Positions 1 to 5,655 are shown, numbered from the stretch's first letter. The stretch is 6,363 bases of DNA from Lachnospiraceae bacterium (GCA_028695945.1 JAQVIB010000121.1:1-6363); one strand, 5' to 3'. The notes: a model not told the origin generated them from the letters alone. Numbers and translations are program-made.

Positions 1-510
1 GAAACCATCTTGACATATCATTATTGGAAGTCTTACATCAGCATGCTCTGCAATTCTGTAAGCTTGCACGAAGTTATCATATGCTTCTTGGTTATTTTCT
101 GAATATATTTGAATCCAGCCAGCATCTCTTGCACCCATACTGTCTGAATGGTCTGCATTAATGTTAATTGGGCCAGATAATGCTCTATTTACAAGTGCCA
201 AAGCAATTGGAAGTCTATTTGATGCAGCTACATAAAGTTCTTCCCACATAAGGGCAAGTCCGCATGATGATGTAGCAGTTAAGGTTCTTGCACCAGCGGC
301 TTCTGAACCAATTGCAGCACTCATTGCACTGTGCTCGCTTTCAACTGCAACAAACTCTGTATCTACTAAACCGTCAGCCACGAAGGATGAAAAATACTGT
401 GGAATTTCGGTTGATGGTGTGATTGGAAATGCCGGCATAACGTCTGGGTTAATTTGACGCATTGCTATTGCAACAGCTTCGTTTCCTGATAATCTTTCTC
501 TGATAGCCAT
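1..510 (-). CDS. porA: Pyruvate/2-oxoacid:ferredoxin oxidoreductase, alpha subunit (partial, C-terminus beyond window)
   Basis: Alpha subunit of a cytoplasmic four-subunit oxidoreductase that converts pyruvate (or a related 2-oxoacid) and CoA to acyl-CoA, CO2 and reduced ferredoxin. The window holds the first 170 codons, open to the left edge. Visible family hallmarks are FPITPSTEIPQ (residues 28-38, the substrate/domain I signature), VESEHSAMSAAIGSEAAGAR (56-75), TATSSCGLALM (78-88), LVNRALSGP (106-114), DHSDSMGARDAGWIQ (120-134) and CQDGF at the edge. Start chosen: ATG at 510-508, preceded by GGAGGAG lying inside the last codons of porD; one base separates the porD stop from this ATG, so translational coupling is likely. 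Third gene of the gamma-delta-alpha order usual for por operons; beta (the TPP-binding subunit) should follow to the left. Substrate is inferred as pyruvate from similarity to PorA sequences remembered from anaerobes; a branched-chain 2-oxoacid (Vor-type) enzyme is not excluded. Confidence 0.93.
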   Translation of the reverse strand, partial: MAIRERLSGNEAVAIAMRQINPDVMPAFPITPSTEIPQYFSSFVADGLVDTEFVAVESEHSAMSAAIGSEAAGARTLTATSSCGLALMWEELYVAASNRLPIALALVNRALSGPININADHSDSMGARDAGWIQIYSENNQEAYDNFVQAYRIAEHADVRLPIMICQDGF

Positions 511-511
511 A

Positions 512-820
512 TTATTTCTCCTCCTTTACCATTTTAATTGCATCAAATGGACATGCGTTTACACATATTCCGCAGCCTTTACAATGGTCTAAGTCAAATT
601 CTCCTCTTTTGCCGTCTAAAACAGGTATTGAGCTGTCTGGACAAGCTGGTACGCATAAAAGACATTGTTTACATTTTTCTGCTATAAATATAGGCATATC
701 CGTACGCCAGTCGCCTGTTCTAAATTCTTTTGATGTTCCTGCTACATAAATGTCGCAGCCAGGTGTAAGTTCTTTCCAGTTTGAAGTTTCTGTATACATT
801 TCTGATACCTTCTTAGCCAT
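512..820 (-). CDS. porD: Pyruvate/2-oxoacid:ferredoxin oxidoreductase, delta subunit (2x[4Fe-4S] ferredoxin-like)
   Basis: Small electron-transfer subunit, 102 residues, the usual size for PorD. It carries two complete CxxCxxCxxxCP cluster motifs: CKQCLLCVPACP (Cys 50, 53, 56, 60) and CKGCGICVNACP (Cys 80, 83, 86, 90), each expected to bind a [4Fe-4S] cluster and pass electrons from the TPP site to external ferredoxin. The N-terminal half contains FRTGDWRTDMP (33-43), a stretch typical of PorD ahead of the clusters rather than of free ferredoxins. Start ATG at 820-818 follows the porG stop (823-821) with no gap, and is served by GGAGGTGA located in the end of porG. It is cotranscribed between gamma and alpha. 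Stand-alone ferredoxin is an unlikely alternative because of the operon position and N-terminal extension. Confidence 0.95.
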   Translation of the reverse strand: MAKKVSEMYTETSNWKELTPGCDIYVAGTSKEFRTGDWRTDMPIFIAEKCKQCLLCVPACPDSSIPVLDGKRGEFDLDHCKGCGICVNACPFDAIKMVKEEK

Positions 821-1393
821 TTATTTCACCTCCTGTAATGACATTTCAAGTGCTTTCATATTACCTTCAATAACCTCTGGCTTTGATGCAAATTTGTGTT
901 TGAAAGAACCTCTCATTTCTTCTAAGAAAGCGTGTTCTTCCATAACATTTGCAACCTTTACAATTGAGGCAAGCATTGGCATATTAGGGAAATATTTACC
1001 TAGAGCAGCAACAGAAATTTTTCTTGCATCAATAGTATGTACTCTTCCTTCATAGCCATTTAAAGATGGTCTTATTTCATCTGGAGTCTTTTCAGTATTA
1101 ACAATAATTGCACCGTCTTTTTTTAAACCTTTTGTAACATCTACAGCCGCTAAAAGTGTTTCATCAACAACTACAACGTATTCTGGGTCATAAATGTTTG
1201 AGTGAACTCTAATTTGTGTATCGCTAATTCGGTTATAGGCTGTGATTGGTGCACCCATTCTTTCTGGGCCGTATTCTGGGAAGCCCTGAACAAACTTACC
1301 TGTATTGAAAGCAACGTCGGCAAGAAGAAGGGAAGCTGTTTTCGCACCCTGACCGCCACGACCATGCCATCTTATTTCTAAAACTTTTGACAT
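821..1393 (-). CDS. porG: Pyruvate/2-oxoacid:ferredoxin oxidoreductase, gamma subunit
   Basis: Gamma subunit (also called PorC), 190 residues, full family length, and first gene of the operon. Key features are the WHGRGGQGAKTAS segment (residues 9-21, diagnostic HGRGGQG motif), GFPEYGPERMGAP (37-49), the VVVVDETLL strand region (73-81) and the typical C-terminal HAFLEEMRGSFKHKF helix. In this enzyme class the gamma domain helps bind CoA and completes the active site together with alpha and beta. Start ATG at 1393-1391 is preceded by AGGAGGTAA at about 8 nt. The 5' leader is about 30 nt if transcription begins at the sigma-54-type promoter found at 1434-1449. No internal damage is seen, so the complex appears intact as far as visible. 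Confidence 0.95.
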   Translation of the reverse strand: MSKVLEIRWHGRGGQGAKTASLLLADVAFNTGKFVQGFPEYGPERMGAPITAYNRISDTQIRVHSNIYDPEYVVVVDETLLAAVDVTKGLKKDGAIIVNTEKTPDEIRPSLNGYEGRVHTIDARKISVAALGKYFPNMPMLASIVKVANVMEEHAFLEEMRGSFKHKFASKPEVIEGNMKALEMSLQEVK

Positions 1394-1433
1394 TTTAAAT
1401 TACCTCCTATAATTTATTTTGAAAATTATATAT

Positions 1434-1449
1434 AGCAATCTTTGTGCCA
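1434..1449 (-). promoter_or_regulatory. Sigma-54 (-24/-12) promoter of the por operon
   Basis: On the minus strand the sequence reads TGGCAC-AAAGA-TTGCT, which matches the sigma-54 consensus TGGCAC-N5-TTGCA at all but the last base, with exact spacing. The invariant GG is at 1448-1447 and GC at 1436-1435. The predicted transcription start is near 1423, giving a leader of about 30 nt that carries the porG ribosome binding site. The gene divergent from it encodes a sigma-54 activator, which independently supports the call. No comparably good sigma-70-type promoter was noticed for porG. Confidence 0.88.
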
Positions 1450-1451
1450 AA

Positions 1452-1550
1452 AAAGCGATTGTATAAAAATAAATAGCTAAAATATATCCGCAGCACATAA
1501 ATGATTGCACAAAAGGGCTTAAAGTAAGGGGTTTTCAAATTTATCGCTTT
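1452..1550. repeat. Widely spaced 8-bp inverted repeat in the por upstream region
   Basis: AAAGCGAT at 1452-1459 is the exact reverse complement of ATCGCTTT at 1543-1550, with 83 bp between. The distal copy lies about 120-128 bp upstream of the predicted por start, within the range where sigma-54 activators bind; the proximal copy abuts the -24 element. In an AT-rich intergenic region an 8-bp match can arise by chance, so this is only a candidate activator site or loop. Confidence 0.22.
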
Positions 1551-1611
1551 AAAAATAAAAAATATTTAAAATATAAAATAAGTGCCATTTAAAAATAAAT
1601 TTAAAACAGTA

Positions 1612-1641
1612 TTGTATTTGTGTTGTAAAAAATGTTAGAAT
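1612..1641 (+). promoter_or_regulatory. Candidate sigma-A promoter of the PAS-AAA+ regulator gene
   Basis: TTGTAT (1612-1617), 18-bp spacer, then TAGAAT (1636-1641) with an extended -10 TG at 1633-1634. Predicted start is near 1648, about 33 nt before the ATG. The -35 is weak (3 of 6), so the extended -10 carries most of the call. Confidence 0.45.
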
Positions 1642-1669
1642 GATACAAAATAATGTTGTAAAATAACAT
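1621..1669. repeat. Direct repeat TGTTGTAAAA x2 (33-bp period) with a 17-bp imperfect dyad
   Basis: TGTTGTAAAA occurs exactly at 1621-1630 and 1654-1663, a 33-bp (about three helical turns) offset. The second copy is also the left half of the imperfect palindrome ATGTTGT-AAA-ATAACAT at 1653-1669, just ahead of the ribosome binding site. The copies flank the predicted -10 of the regulator gene. They could be binding sites for autoregulation, or for activation of the divergent por promoter from about 200-240 bp away. Function is inferred from layout only. Confidence 0.35.
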
Positions 1670-1680
1670 GGAGGGATGAT

Positions 1681-2784
1681 ATGAAGCTTAACAGAGAAAT
1701 ATTTTATAAGCTTAAAATATATGAAGAAATTTTAAACCGGAGTAACGAGGGTGTGAATGTTGTTGATGATAAAGGAAATTTGATTTTTGTAAATCAGGTC
1801 TCGGCAGATTATTGTAACTCAACTATTGGTGAAATGACAGGCAATCCTATTGAAAAATTTTACCCAAATGCTATGCTTATGCATGTTCTCAAAAATAAAA
1901 ATGAGCGTCACAACGAAAAAATTCATTATATTGGTAAAAAGAGGTACATGTGCAGTAGCTATCCAATTTACAATAATGATGAGTTTTTAGGAGCTTTTTC
2001 AATATTCAGAGATGTACAAGAGATTGATGACCTTAACAAAAAAGTTAAGTATTTAGAGCTACAAATTAATTTAAATAAGTCTGAATGCAGTTTAGATGCT
2101 GTGGTGGATTTTGGCGGAACTTTAAATTCCGTTTTTAATAAAGCAAAGAAAACTGTTGGATCTCTAGGTGGCCCAAGGCATTCAATAATAACAGGAGAAT
2201 CAGGAACGGGCAAAACAATGTTAGCAAACCTTATTTTCAATTATGCAAAGAAAATAGGAGTAATTGATAAGAATGCACCGTTTATTGAAATTAATTGTGC
2301 TCAATTTACGAACCCAGACATAGCGGCTATGGAGATTTTTGGAAGCGTTGAAGGGGCATACACAGGCAGTAAGCGAAAGAAAGGATTATTTGAACAAGCA
2401 GATGGAGGAATATTATTTTTAGATGAAGCCCATACGTTGGAAAATTATCAAAATATGCTATTAAAAGCAATAGAGTCTGGAAAAATAAGAAGAATTGGTG
2501 ATACAAAGGAAATAAGCATAAATGTAATCATTATTGCGGCATCAACTAGAAATTTACAAGAGGTGCTTTTACCTGAGCTATACCAAAGACTTGGTCAGTA
2601 TGAGATGTATTTGCCATCACTTAGAGAAAGAAGCTTTGAAGAAAAACAGCAGCTTTTTCAGCATTTTATAAAAAAGTATGAATCCGCTGTGCGTTTGTCC
2701 CATAATATTGAATATCATGTTCAATTTACTACAGAAGCAAGGCAAGCACTTTTAGATGCAGTATATCCAAGAAACATAAGGTAA
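1681..2784 (+). CDS. PAS-domain sigma-54 enhancer-binding protein, truncated by in-frame stop (lacks DNA-binding end)
   Basis: Signal-responsive activator of sigma-54 RNA polymerase. Domains: an N-terminal PAS sensor (about residues 12-115, with EGVNVVDDKGNLIFVNQ near its start), a short coiled linker, then the AAA+ domain. Seen in the AAA+ domain are Walker A GESGTGKT (172-179), a GAFTGA-loop variant GAYTGS (225-230), Walker B LFLDEAH (D248, E249), sensor I AAST, and LYQRLGQYEMYLPSLRER with the probable arginine finger R303. The frame stops with TAA right after YPRNIR (residue 367), inside sensor II, where relatives continue with Glu-Leu and a helix. The frame continues open to 3093 (separate entry), so the intended protein is about 470 residues. 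The start ATG has GGAGGG 5 nt upstream. It is divergent from the sigma-54-promoted por operon, hence its probable activator. As it stands it would lack part of sensor II and the helix-turn-helix, and is probably non-functional unless the stop is read through or is a sequence error. Confidence 0.85.
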   Translation: MKLNREIFYKLKIYEEILNRSNEGVNVVDDKGNLIFVNQVSADYCNSTIGEMTGNPIEKFYPNAMLMHVLKNKNERHNEKIHYIGKKRYMCSSYPIYNNDEFLGAFSIFRDVQEIDDLNKKVKYLELQINLNKSECSLDAVVDFGGTLNSVFNKAKKTVGSLGGPRHSIITGESGTGKTMLANLIFNYAKKIGVIDKNAPFIEINCAQFTNPDIAAMEIFGSVEGAYTGSKRKKGLFEQADGGILFLDEAHTLENYQNMLLKAIESGKIRRIGDTKEISINVIIIAASTRNLQEVLLPELYQRLGQYEMYLPSLRERSFEEKQQLFQHFIKKYESAVRLSHNIEYHVQFTTEARQALLDAVYPRNIR

Positions 2785-3093
2785 TTTAGGGATATAATTA
2801 ATTTTAGCATAGATTCATCATCACCGCTTATTGAAGATATTAAAGGCAAAAGTGAAATTACAACTATTGTTGGAATAGAGGATATTCCGTTTGAAATAAT
2901 TGAAAGAGCTGAAGATGTTGAAAGTGATGTAAGCTATAGTAACGAAAAAATTGATAATAAGGCAGCTTCAATAATAGATAGACTTACTAAAGACGGGTTG
3001 GGACCTAGAAAAATTTCTGGCAAATTGAAATCGGAAGGTTATAACATAGAATACTATAAGGTTGCATATTATTTGAAAAATAAAATTAAATAA
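2785..3093 (+). pseudogene. Severed C-terminal part of the sigma-54 activator (sensor II remainder plus probable HTH)
   Basis: Directly in frame with the preceding truncated regulator, this stretch stays open for 102 codons and ends at TAA 3091-3093. It begins FRDIINFSID, which aligns with the usual helix after GNIRE(L) in sigma-54 activators. Around its end it carries IIDRLTKDGLGPRKISGKL followed by GYNIEYYKVAYYLKNKIK, a pattern resembling a helix-turn-helix that would bind the upstream activator site. It contains no in-frame ATG and no visible ribosome binding site, so independent translation is unlikely. The long undamaged frame argues that the stop upstream is recent, artefactual or bypassed. 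The HTH assignment is by eye and does not closely resemble the classic Fis-type domain. Confidence 0.75.
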
Positions 3094-3165
3094 TACAAAA
3101 ACTAGAAAACAAAAACAAACCATTAAGGATCAACGGGTTAAAAAGAGATTTTTTAGTTCTTGAGT

Positions 3166-3197
3166 GCCGTAGGATAACTAAGTCTTACGGCTTTTTC
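3166..3197 (+). terminator. Rho-independent terminator after the sigma-54 activator gene
   Basis: GCCGTAGGA (3166-3174) pairs with TCTTACGGC (3183-3191), giving a 9-bp stem with one G-U pair and an 8-nt loop, followed by TTTTTC. It sits 72 bp after the downstream stop at 3093, consistent with the full-length frame having been the original gene. Confidence 0.85.
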
Positions 3198-3254
3198 TTG
3201 TCTTAGTTTTTGCCAACAAAATTGAAATATGCATGAATTTGTTAGGTTAAGTTT

Positions 3255-3276
3255 TTCTCATAAATATTTATGAGAA
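3255..3276. promoter_or_regulatory. Perfect 22-bp palindrome, candidate operator of the EIIC-EAL gene
   Basis: TTCTCATAAAT (3255-3265) is followed immediately by its exact reverse complement ATTTATGAGAA (3266-3276). It ends 6 bp before the predicted -35, with its centre near -52 relative to the predicted start. That position suits a dimeric activator more than a repressor. It lacks a following T-run, so it is not a typical terminator. Confidence 0.6.
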
Positions 3277-3282
3277 GGAAAT

Positions 3283-3311
3283 TTGTATTTTTTTGTAATA
3301 AATGGTATGAT
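3283..3311 (+). promoter_or_regulatory. Predicted sigma-A promoter of the EIIC-EAL gene
   Basis: TTGTAT (3283-3288), exact 17-bp spacer, TATGAT (3306-3311), with an extended -10 TG at 3303-3304. The predicted start near 3318 leaves a leader of about 68 nt. The weak -35 fits dependence on an activator bound at the adjacent palindrome. Confidence 0.55.
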
Positions 3312-3385
3312 GTTTAAAGATAAAGTTGGAAAAATTTTCTAATTTTAGTAAATGTAATGTTATTTTAAATTATAGGTAGGTTAAT

Positions 3386-5494
3386 ATGAGAAAATTTGTA
3401 GAATTCCTAGAGAAAGTCGAAAATATTTCATTTATTAGATCTATCAGAGCGGGAATGGTTACAATTATTCCTGTGCTTTTATTAGGGTCTTTTTCTCTTG
3501 TCTTAAAAGGTTTGCCAATTATGGTGTATCAGAAGTTTATCTCTGCTTTTTTGGGTGGTGCTATTTTAGAACTTTTTAACTTTATTTATAATGCAACATT
3601 TGGAATGCTGTCTGTTTATATGGCTGCAACAATAAGCGTTAGTTATTCAAGGATAAAGATGGAAAGGCCATATAATATGTTCGGTATGCCAATAACTGCA
3701 ACAGCATGTTTTTTTATTTTAACGGGTATGCCACAAGAGGGGTTAGTGCAAGGCTTTTTTGGTGCAAGTTGTATGCTTTCATCTATTTTTTCAGCAGTGG
3801 TAACATCGGTTATGTATTCAAGAATTTCCAAAGAAGTTGAAAAAAGGCTTAAATACTTTGGAGAAGGAGCAGATTTGGAATTTAACAGTGCAATTTCAGC
3901 CATGATTCCTTTTTCAATAGTTGTTAGTGTGTTTGCTGTATTTAGCATTTTACTTTCCAACATTTTTAAAGTTTCAAACTTTCAAGAATTGGTTGTATAT
4001 GCAGTCTCATGGATTTTTTCTAGAGTTGAGGTATCTTTTACAAATGGGTGCTTGTACGTAATTATTTCAAATGTGCTTTGGTTTTTTGGTGTGCATGGAA
4101 GTAACGTTTTGATGAATGTTATTAGGACATTTTTTACCAATGGTTTAGAAATGAATGCACTTGCGGTGGCATTAGGGAAGGTTCCAACTGAATTTTTAAC
4201 AAAGGAATTTTTTTATGTATTTGTTCATATAGGAGGCTGTGGTGCATCTTTATGTTTGCTTATTGCAATATTTCTATTTGGAAAGGCTAGAAACAATAGA
4301 TGTTTAGGTAAAATGGCGGCTATACCTATGCTTTTTAATATAAACGAACTTATGGTTTTTGGTCTGCCAATTATTTTCAATCCTATATTGTTTTTTCCTT
4401 TTGTATTTACGCCTGTGGTTCTATTTTTTACAACATACATAGCCATGGCAACAGGAATTGTGCCTTTAATAACCGCTACAGTGGAATGGACAACGCCTGT
4501 TATTTTAGGTGGATATATTGCTACAGGATCTTATAAAGGAAGCATACTGCAAATTTTAAATATAGTAATAGGGGTACTTATATACAAACCATTTTTGCGA
4601 ATATATGAGGAGGAAAAAATAAATAGTGCATCAAAGATGATTATAGAATTGACAAACACACTTAAAGAAAACGAGTTGTGTGGACAAGCTAATCTCCTTA
4701 CTGAACTTATGGATAACAGAGGAGCTATGGCAAAGATGCTTGCTATGGATCTAAAGAGGGCAATTGGTAATGACGATTTAATGCTGTACTATCAGCCACA
4801 GTATAATAACGAAGGAAAGTGCATTGGTGCTGAGTCACTTTTAAGATGGGAACATAAAGAATTTGGAATGATTTATCCGCCACTTGCAATTCAGCTTGCC
4901 CAGGAAATGGGTTTTTTAAATTCACTTGAAAAATACGTTTTCAACAAGGCTGTTAATGATATAGGTACTATTAAAACACAAATTCCATATCAAATAAAAA
5001 TTGGAGTAAATGTGTCTGGACGAACCATTCAATCTGATGATTTCGAGCAGTTTTTGAAAGAAAAATTTATTTGCAGTTCACTTAAAAAAGGAGATATATG
5101 TGTTGAAGTTACAGAACAGTTGGCACTAAAAAATAACGTAGTAACGGATGAGAGACTTGGACGGATTAAAGAAATAGGTTATATAATGGCAATTGATGAT
5201 TTTTCAATGGGTCACACGTCGCTAAAATATTTACAGGAAAACCATTTTGATGTTGTAAAATTAGATGGATCATTGGTAATGGGAATGAATGAAAATGCTA
5301 GATGTAAGGATATTATTTCGTCTATTATATATCTTTCAAAAGGACTTGGCTTTAAAGTGATAGCGGAATATGTTGAAACAGAAACACAACGAAGTGAGTT
5401 GGAAAGTATGGGTTGCATGATTTATCAGGGATATTTATATAGTGAGGCAATACCGTTGGATAGATTTATTAAACGTCTTAAAGAAGAAACTTAA
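3386..5494 (+). CDS. PTS EIIC (lactose/cellobiose type)-EAL domain fusion, putative sugar-responsive c-di-GMP phosphodiesterase
   Basis: A 702-residue integral membrane signalling protein. Residues 1 to about 408 are a full-length EIIC of the lactose/cellobiose/diacetylchitobiose family: it opens with NISFIRSIRAGMVTIIPVLL, has about ten hydrophobic segments, FFGVHGSNV with H237, and FNINELMVFGLPIIFNP with E321 (His and Glu being the conserved sugar-contacting pair of this family). A helical linker (about 409-450) leads to a cytoplasmic EAL domain (about 450-700) starting near YYQPQ (468-472). Expected phosphodiesterase residues are present: E483 (in ESL, replacing EAL), N542, E574 and E577 (VEVTE), D604-D605, K625, E661 and Q681. 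Loop 6 reads DDFSMGHTSL rather than DDFGTGYSSL. It should degrade c-di-GMP to pGpG under control of sugar binding, or simply sense sugar. No GGDEF, EIIA or EIIB domain is fused or adjacent. The start ATG has a modest AGGTAGG site 5 nt upstream. It is a monocistronic unit flanked by its own promoter and terminator. Confidence 0.9.
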   Translation: MRKFVEFLEKVENISFIRSIRAGMVTIIPVLLLGSFSLVLKGLPIMVYQKFISAFLGGAILELFNFIYNATFGMLSVYMAATISVSYSRIKMERPYNMFGMPITATACFFILTGMPQEGLVQGFFGASCMLSSIFSAVVTSVMYSRISKEVEKRLKYFGEGADLEFNSAISAMIPFSIVVSVFAVFSILLSNIFKVSNFQELVVYAVSWIFSRVEVSFTNGCLYVIISNVLWFFGVHGSNVLMNVIRTFFTNGLEMNALAVALGKVPTEFLTKEFFYVFVHIGGCGASLCLLIAIFLFGKARNNRCLGKMAAIPMLFNINELMVFGLPIIFNPILFFPFVFTPVVLFFTTYIAMATGIVPLITATVEWTTPVILGGYIATGSYKGSILQILNIVIGVLIYKPFLRIYEEEKINSASKMIIELTNTLKENELCGQANLLTELMDNRGAMAKMLAMDLKRAIGNDDLMLYYQPQYNNEGKCIGAESLLRWEHKEFGMIYPPLAIQLAQEMGFLNSLEKYVFNKAVNDIGTIKTQIPYQIKIGVNVSGRTIQSDDFEQFLKEKFICSSLKKGDICVEVTEQLALKNNVVTDERLGRIKEIGYIMAIDDFSMGHTSLKYLQENHFDVVKLDGSLVMGMNENARCKDIISSIIYLSKGLGFKVIAEYVETETQRSELESMGCMIYQGYLYSEAIPLDRFIKRLKEET

Positions 5495-5558
5495 AAGGTA
5501 TTTCACTAACATAAGCATTTAAAAATTATAATATAAAATTTTATAATATTTACCAGTG

Positions 5559-5596
5559 CAGATCTGTTCAAAATTGGACAGGTCTGTTTGATTTTT
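5559..5596 (+). terminator. Rho-independent terminator after the EIIC-EAL gene
   Basis: CAGATCTGTTC (5559-5569) pairs with GGACAGGTCTG (5576-5586) through 11 positions including two G-U pairs, with a 6-nt loop, followed by TTTGATTTTT. It lies 65 bp after the stop codon. Its T-rich tail doubles as the -35 of the next promoter. Confidence 0.85.
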
Positions 5597-5616
5597 ATAC
5601 AATAATAGTATATAAT
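5588..5616 (+). promoter_or_regulatory. Sigma-A promoter of the SpoIID/LytB-domain gene
   Basis: TTGATT (5588-5593), 17-bp spacer, perfect TATAAT (5611-5616). The predicted start near 5623 gives a leader of about 33 nt ending at the ribosome binding site. Confidence 0.75.
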
Positions 5617-5642
5617 GCTGTAATATGTAAATATTATTAGTT

Positions 5643-5648
5643 AGGAGG
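5643..5648 (+). promoter_or_regulatory. Ribosome binding site that fixes a TTG start
   Basis: AGGAGG lies 7 nt before TTG at 5656-5658. The first in-frame ATG is at codon 19, inside the signal peptide's hydrophobic core, so starting there would destroy the basic N-region. TTG followed by two Lys codons is the sensible start. Confidence 0.85.
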
Positions 5649-5655
5649 AAATTTT

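Larger units (their letters stand above)
3198..3385 (+). other. Leader/intergenic region upstream of the EIIC-EAL gene
   Basis: Together with 3094-3165 this makes about 290 bp without a gene between the regulator frame and the EIIC-EAL gene. It contains the terminator, a loose dyad (AACAAA 3215-3220 with TTTGTT 3238-3243), the 22-bp palindrome and a promoter, each noted separately where supported. I looked for a c-di-GMP-I riboswitch, which would fit an EAL gene, and did not find its conserved GCAAACC/ACGCAAAGC core. No credible small ORF is present. Confidence 0.5.

Noticed and set aside
750..1055. Plus-strand open frame of 101 codons opposite porD/porG
   Set aside because: It lies antisense to two clearly conserved genes, has no recognisable product and is a shadow frame.
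1581..1587. A second TGGCAC on the minus strand (1587-1582) resembling a sigma-54 -24 element
   Set aside because: The required GC of the -12 box is missing at the correct spacing; downstream is only A/T sequence.
3094..3200. Possible c-di-GMP or other riboswitch before the EIIC-EAL gene
   Set aside because: An ACAAACC string is present, but the conserved core and tetraloop-receptor elements of the c-di-GMP-I class are not. The only firm structure is a terminator belonging to the upstream gene.
3228..3272. Short ATG frame (about 14 codons) in the leader of the EIIC-EAL gene
   Set aside because: It has no ribosome binding site and lies upstream of the predicted transcription start.
5520..5550. 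AT-only palindromic stretch around AAAATTTT after the EIIC-EAL gene
   Set aside because: Self-complementary A/T runs are expected by chance in this composition, and a better GC-containing terminator follows.
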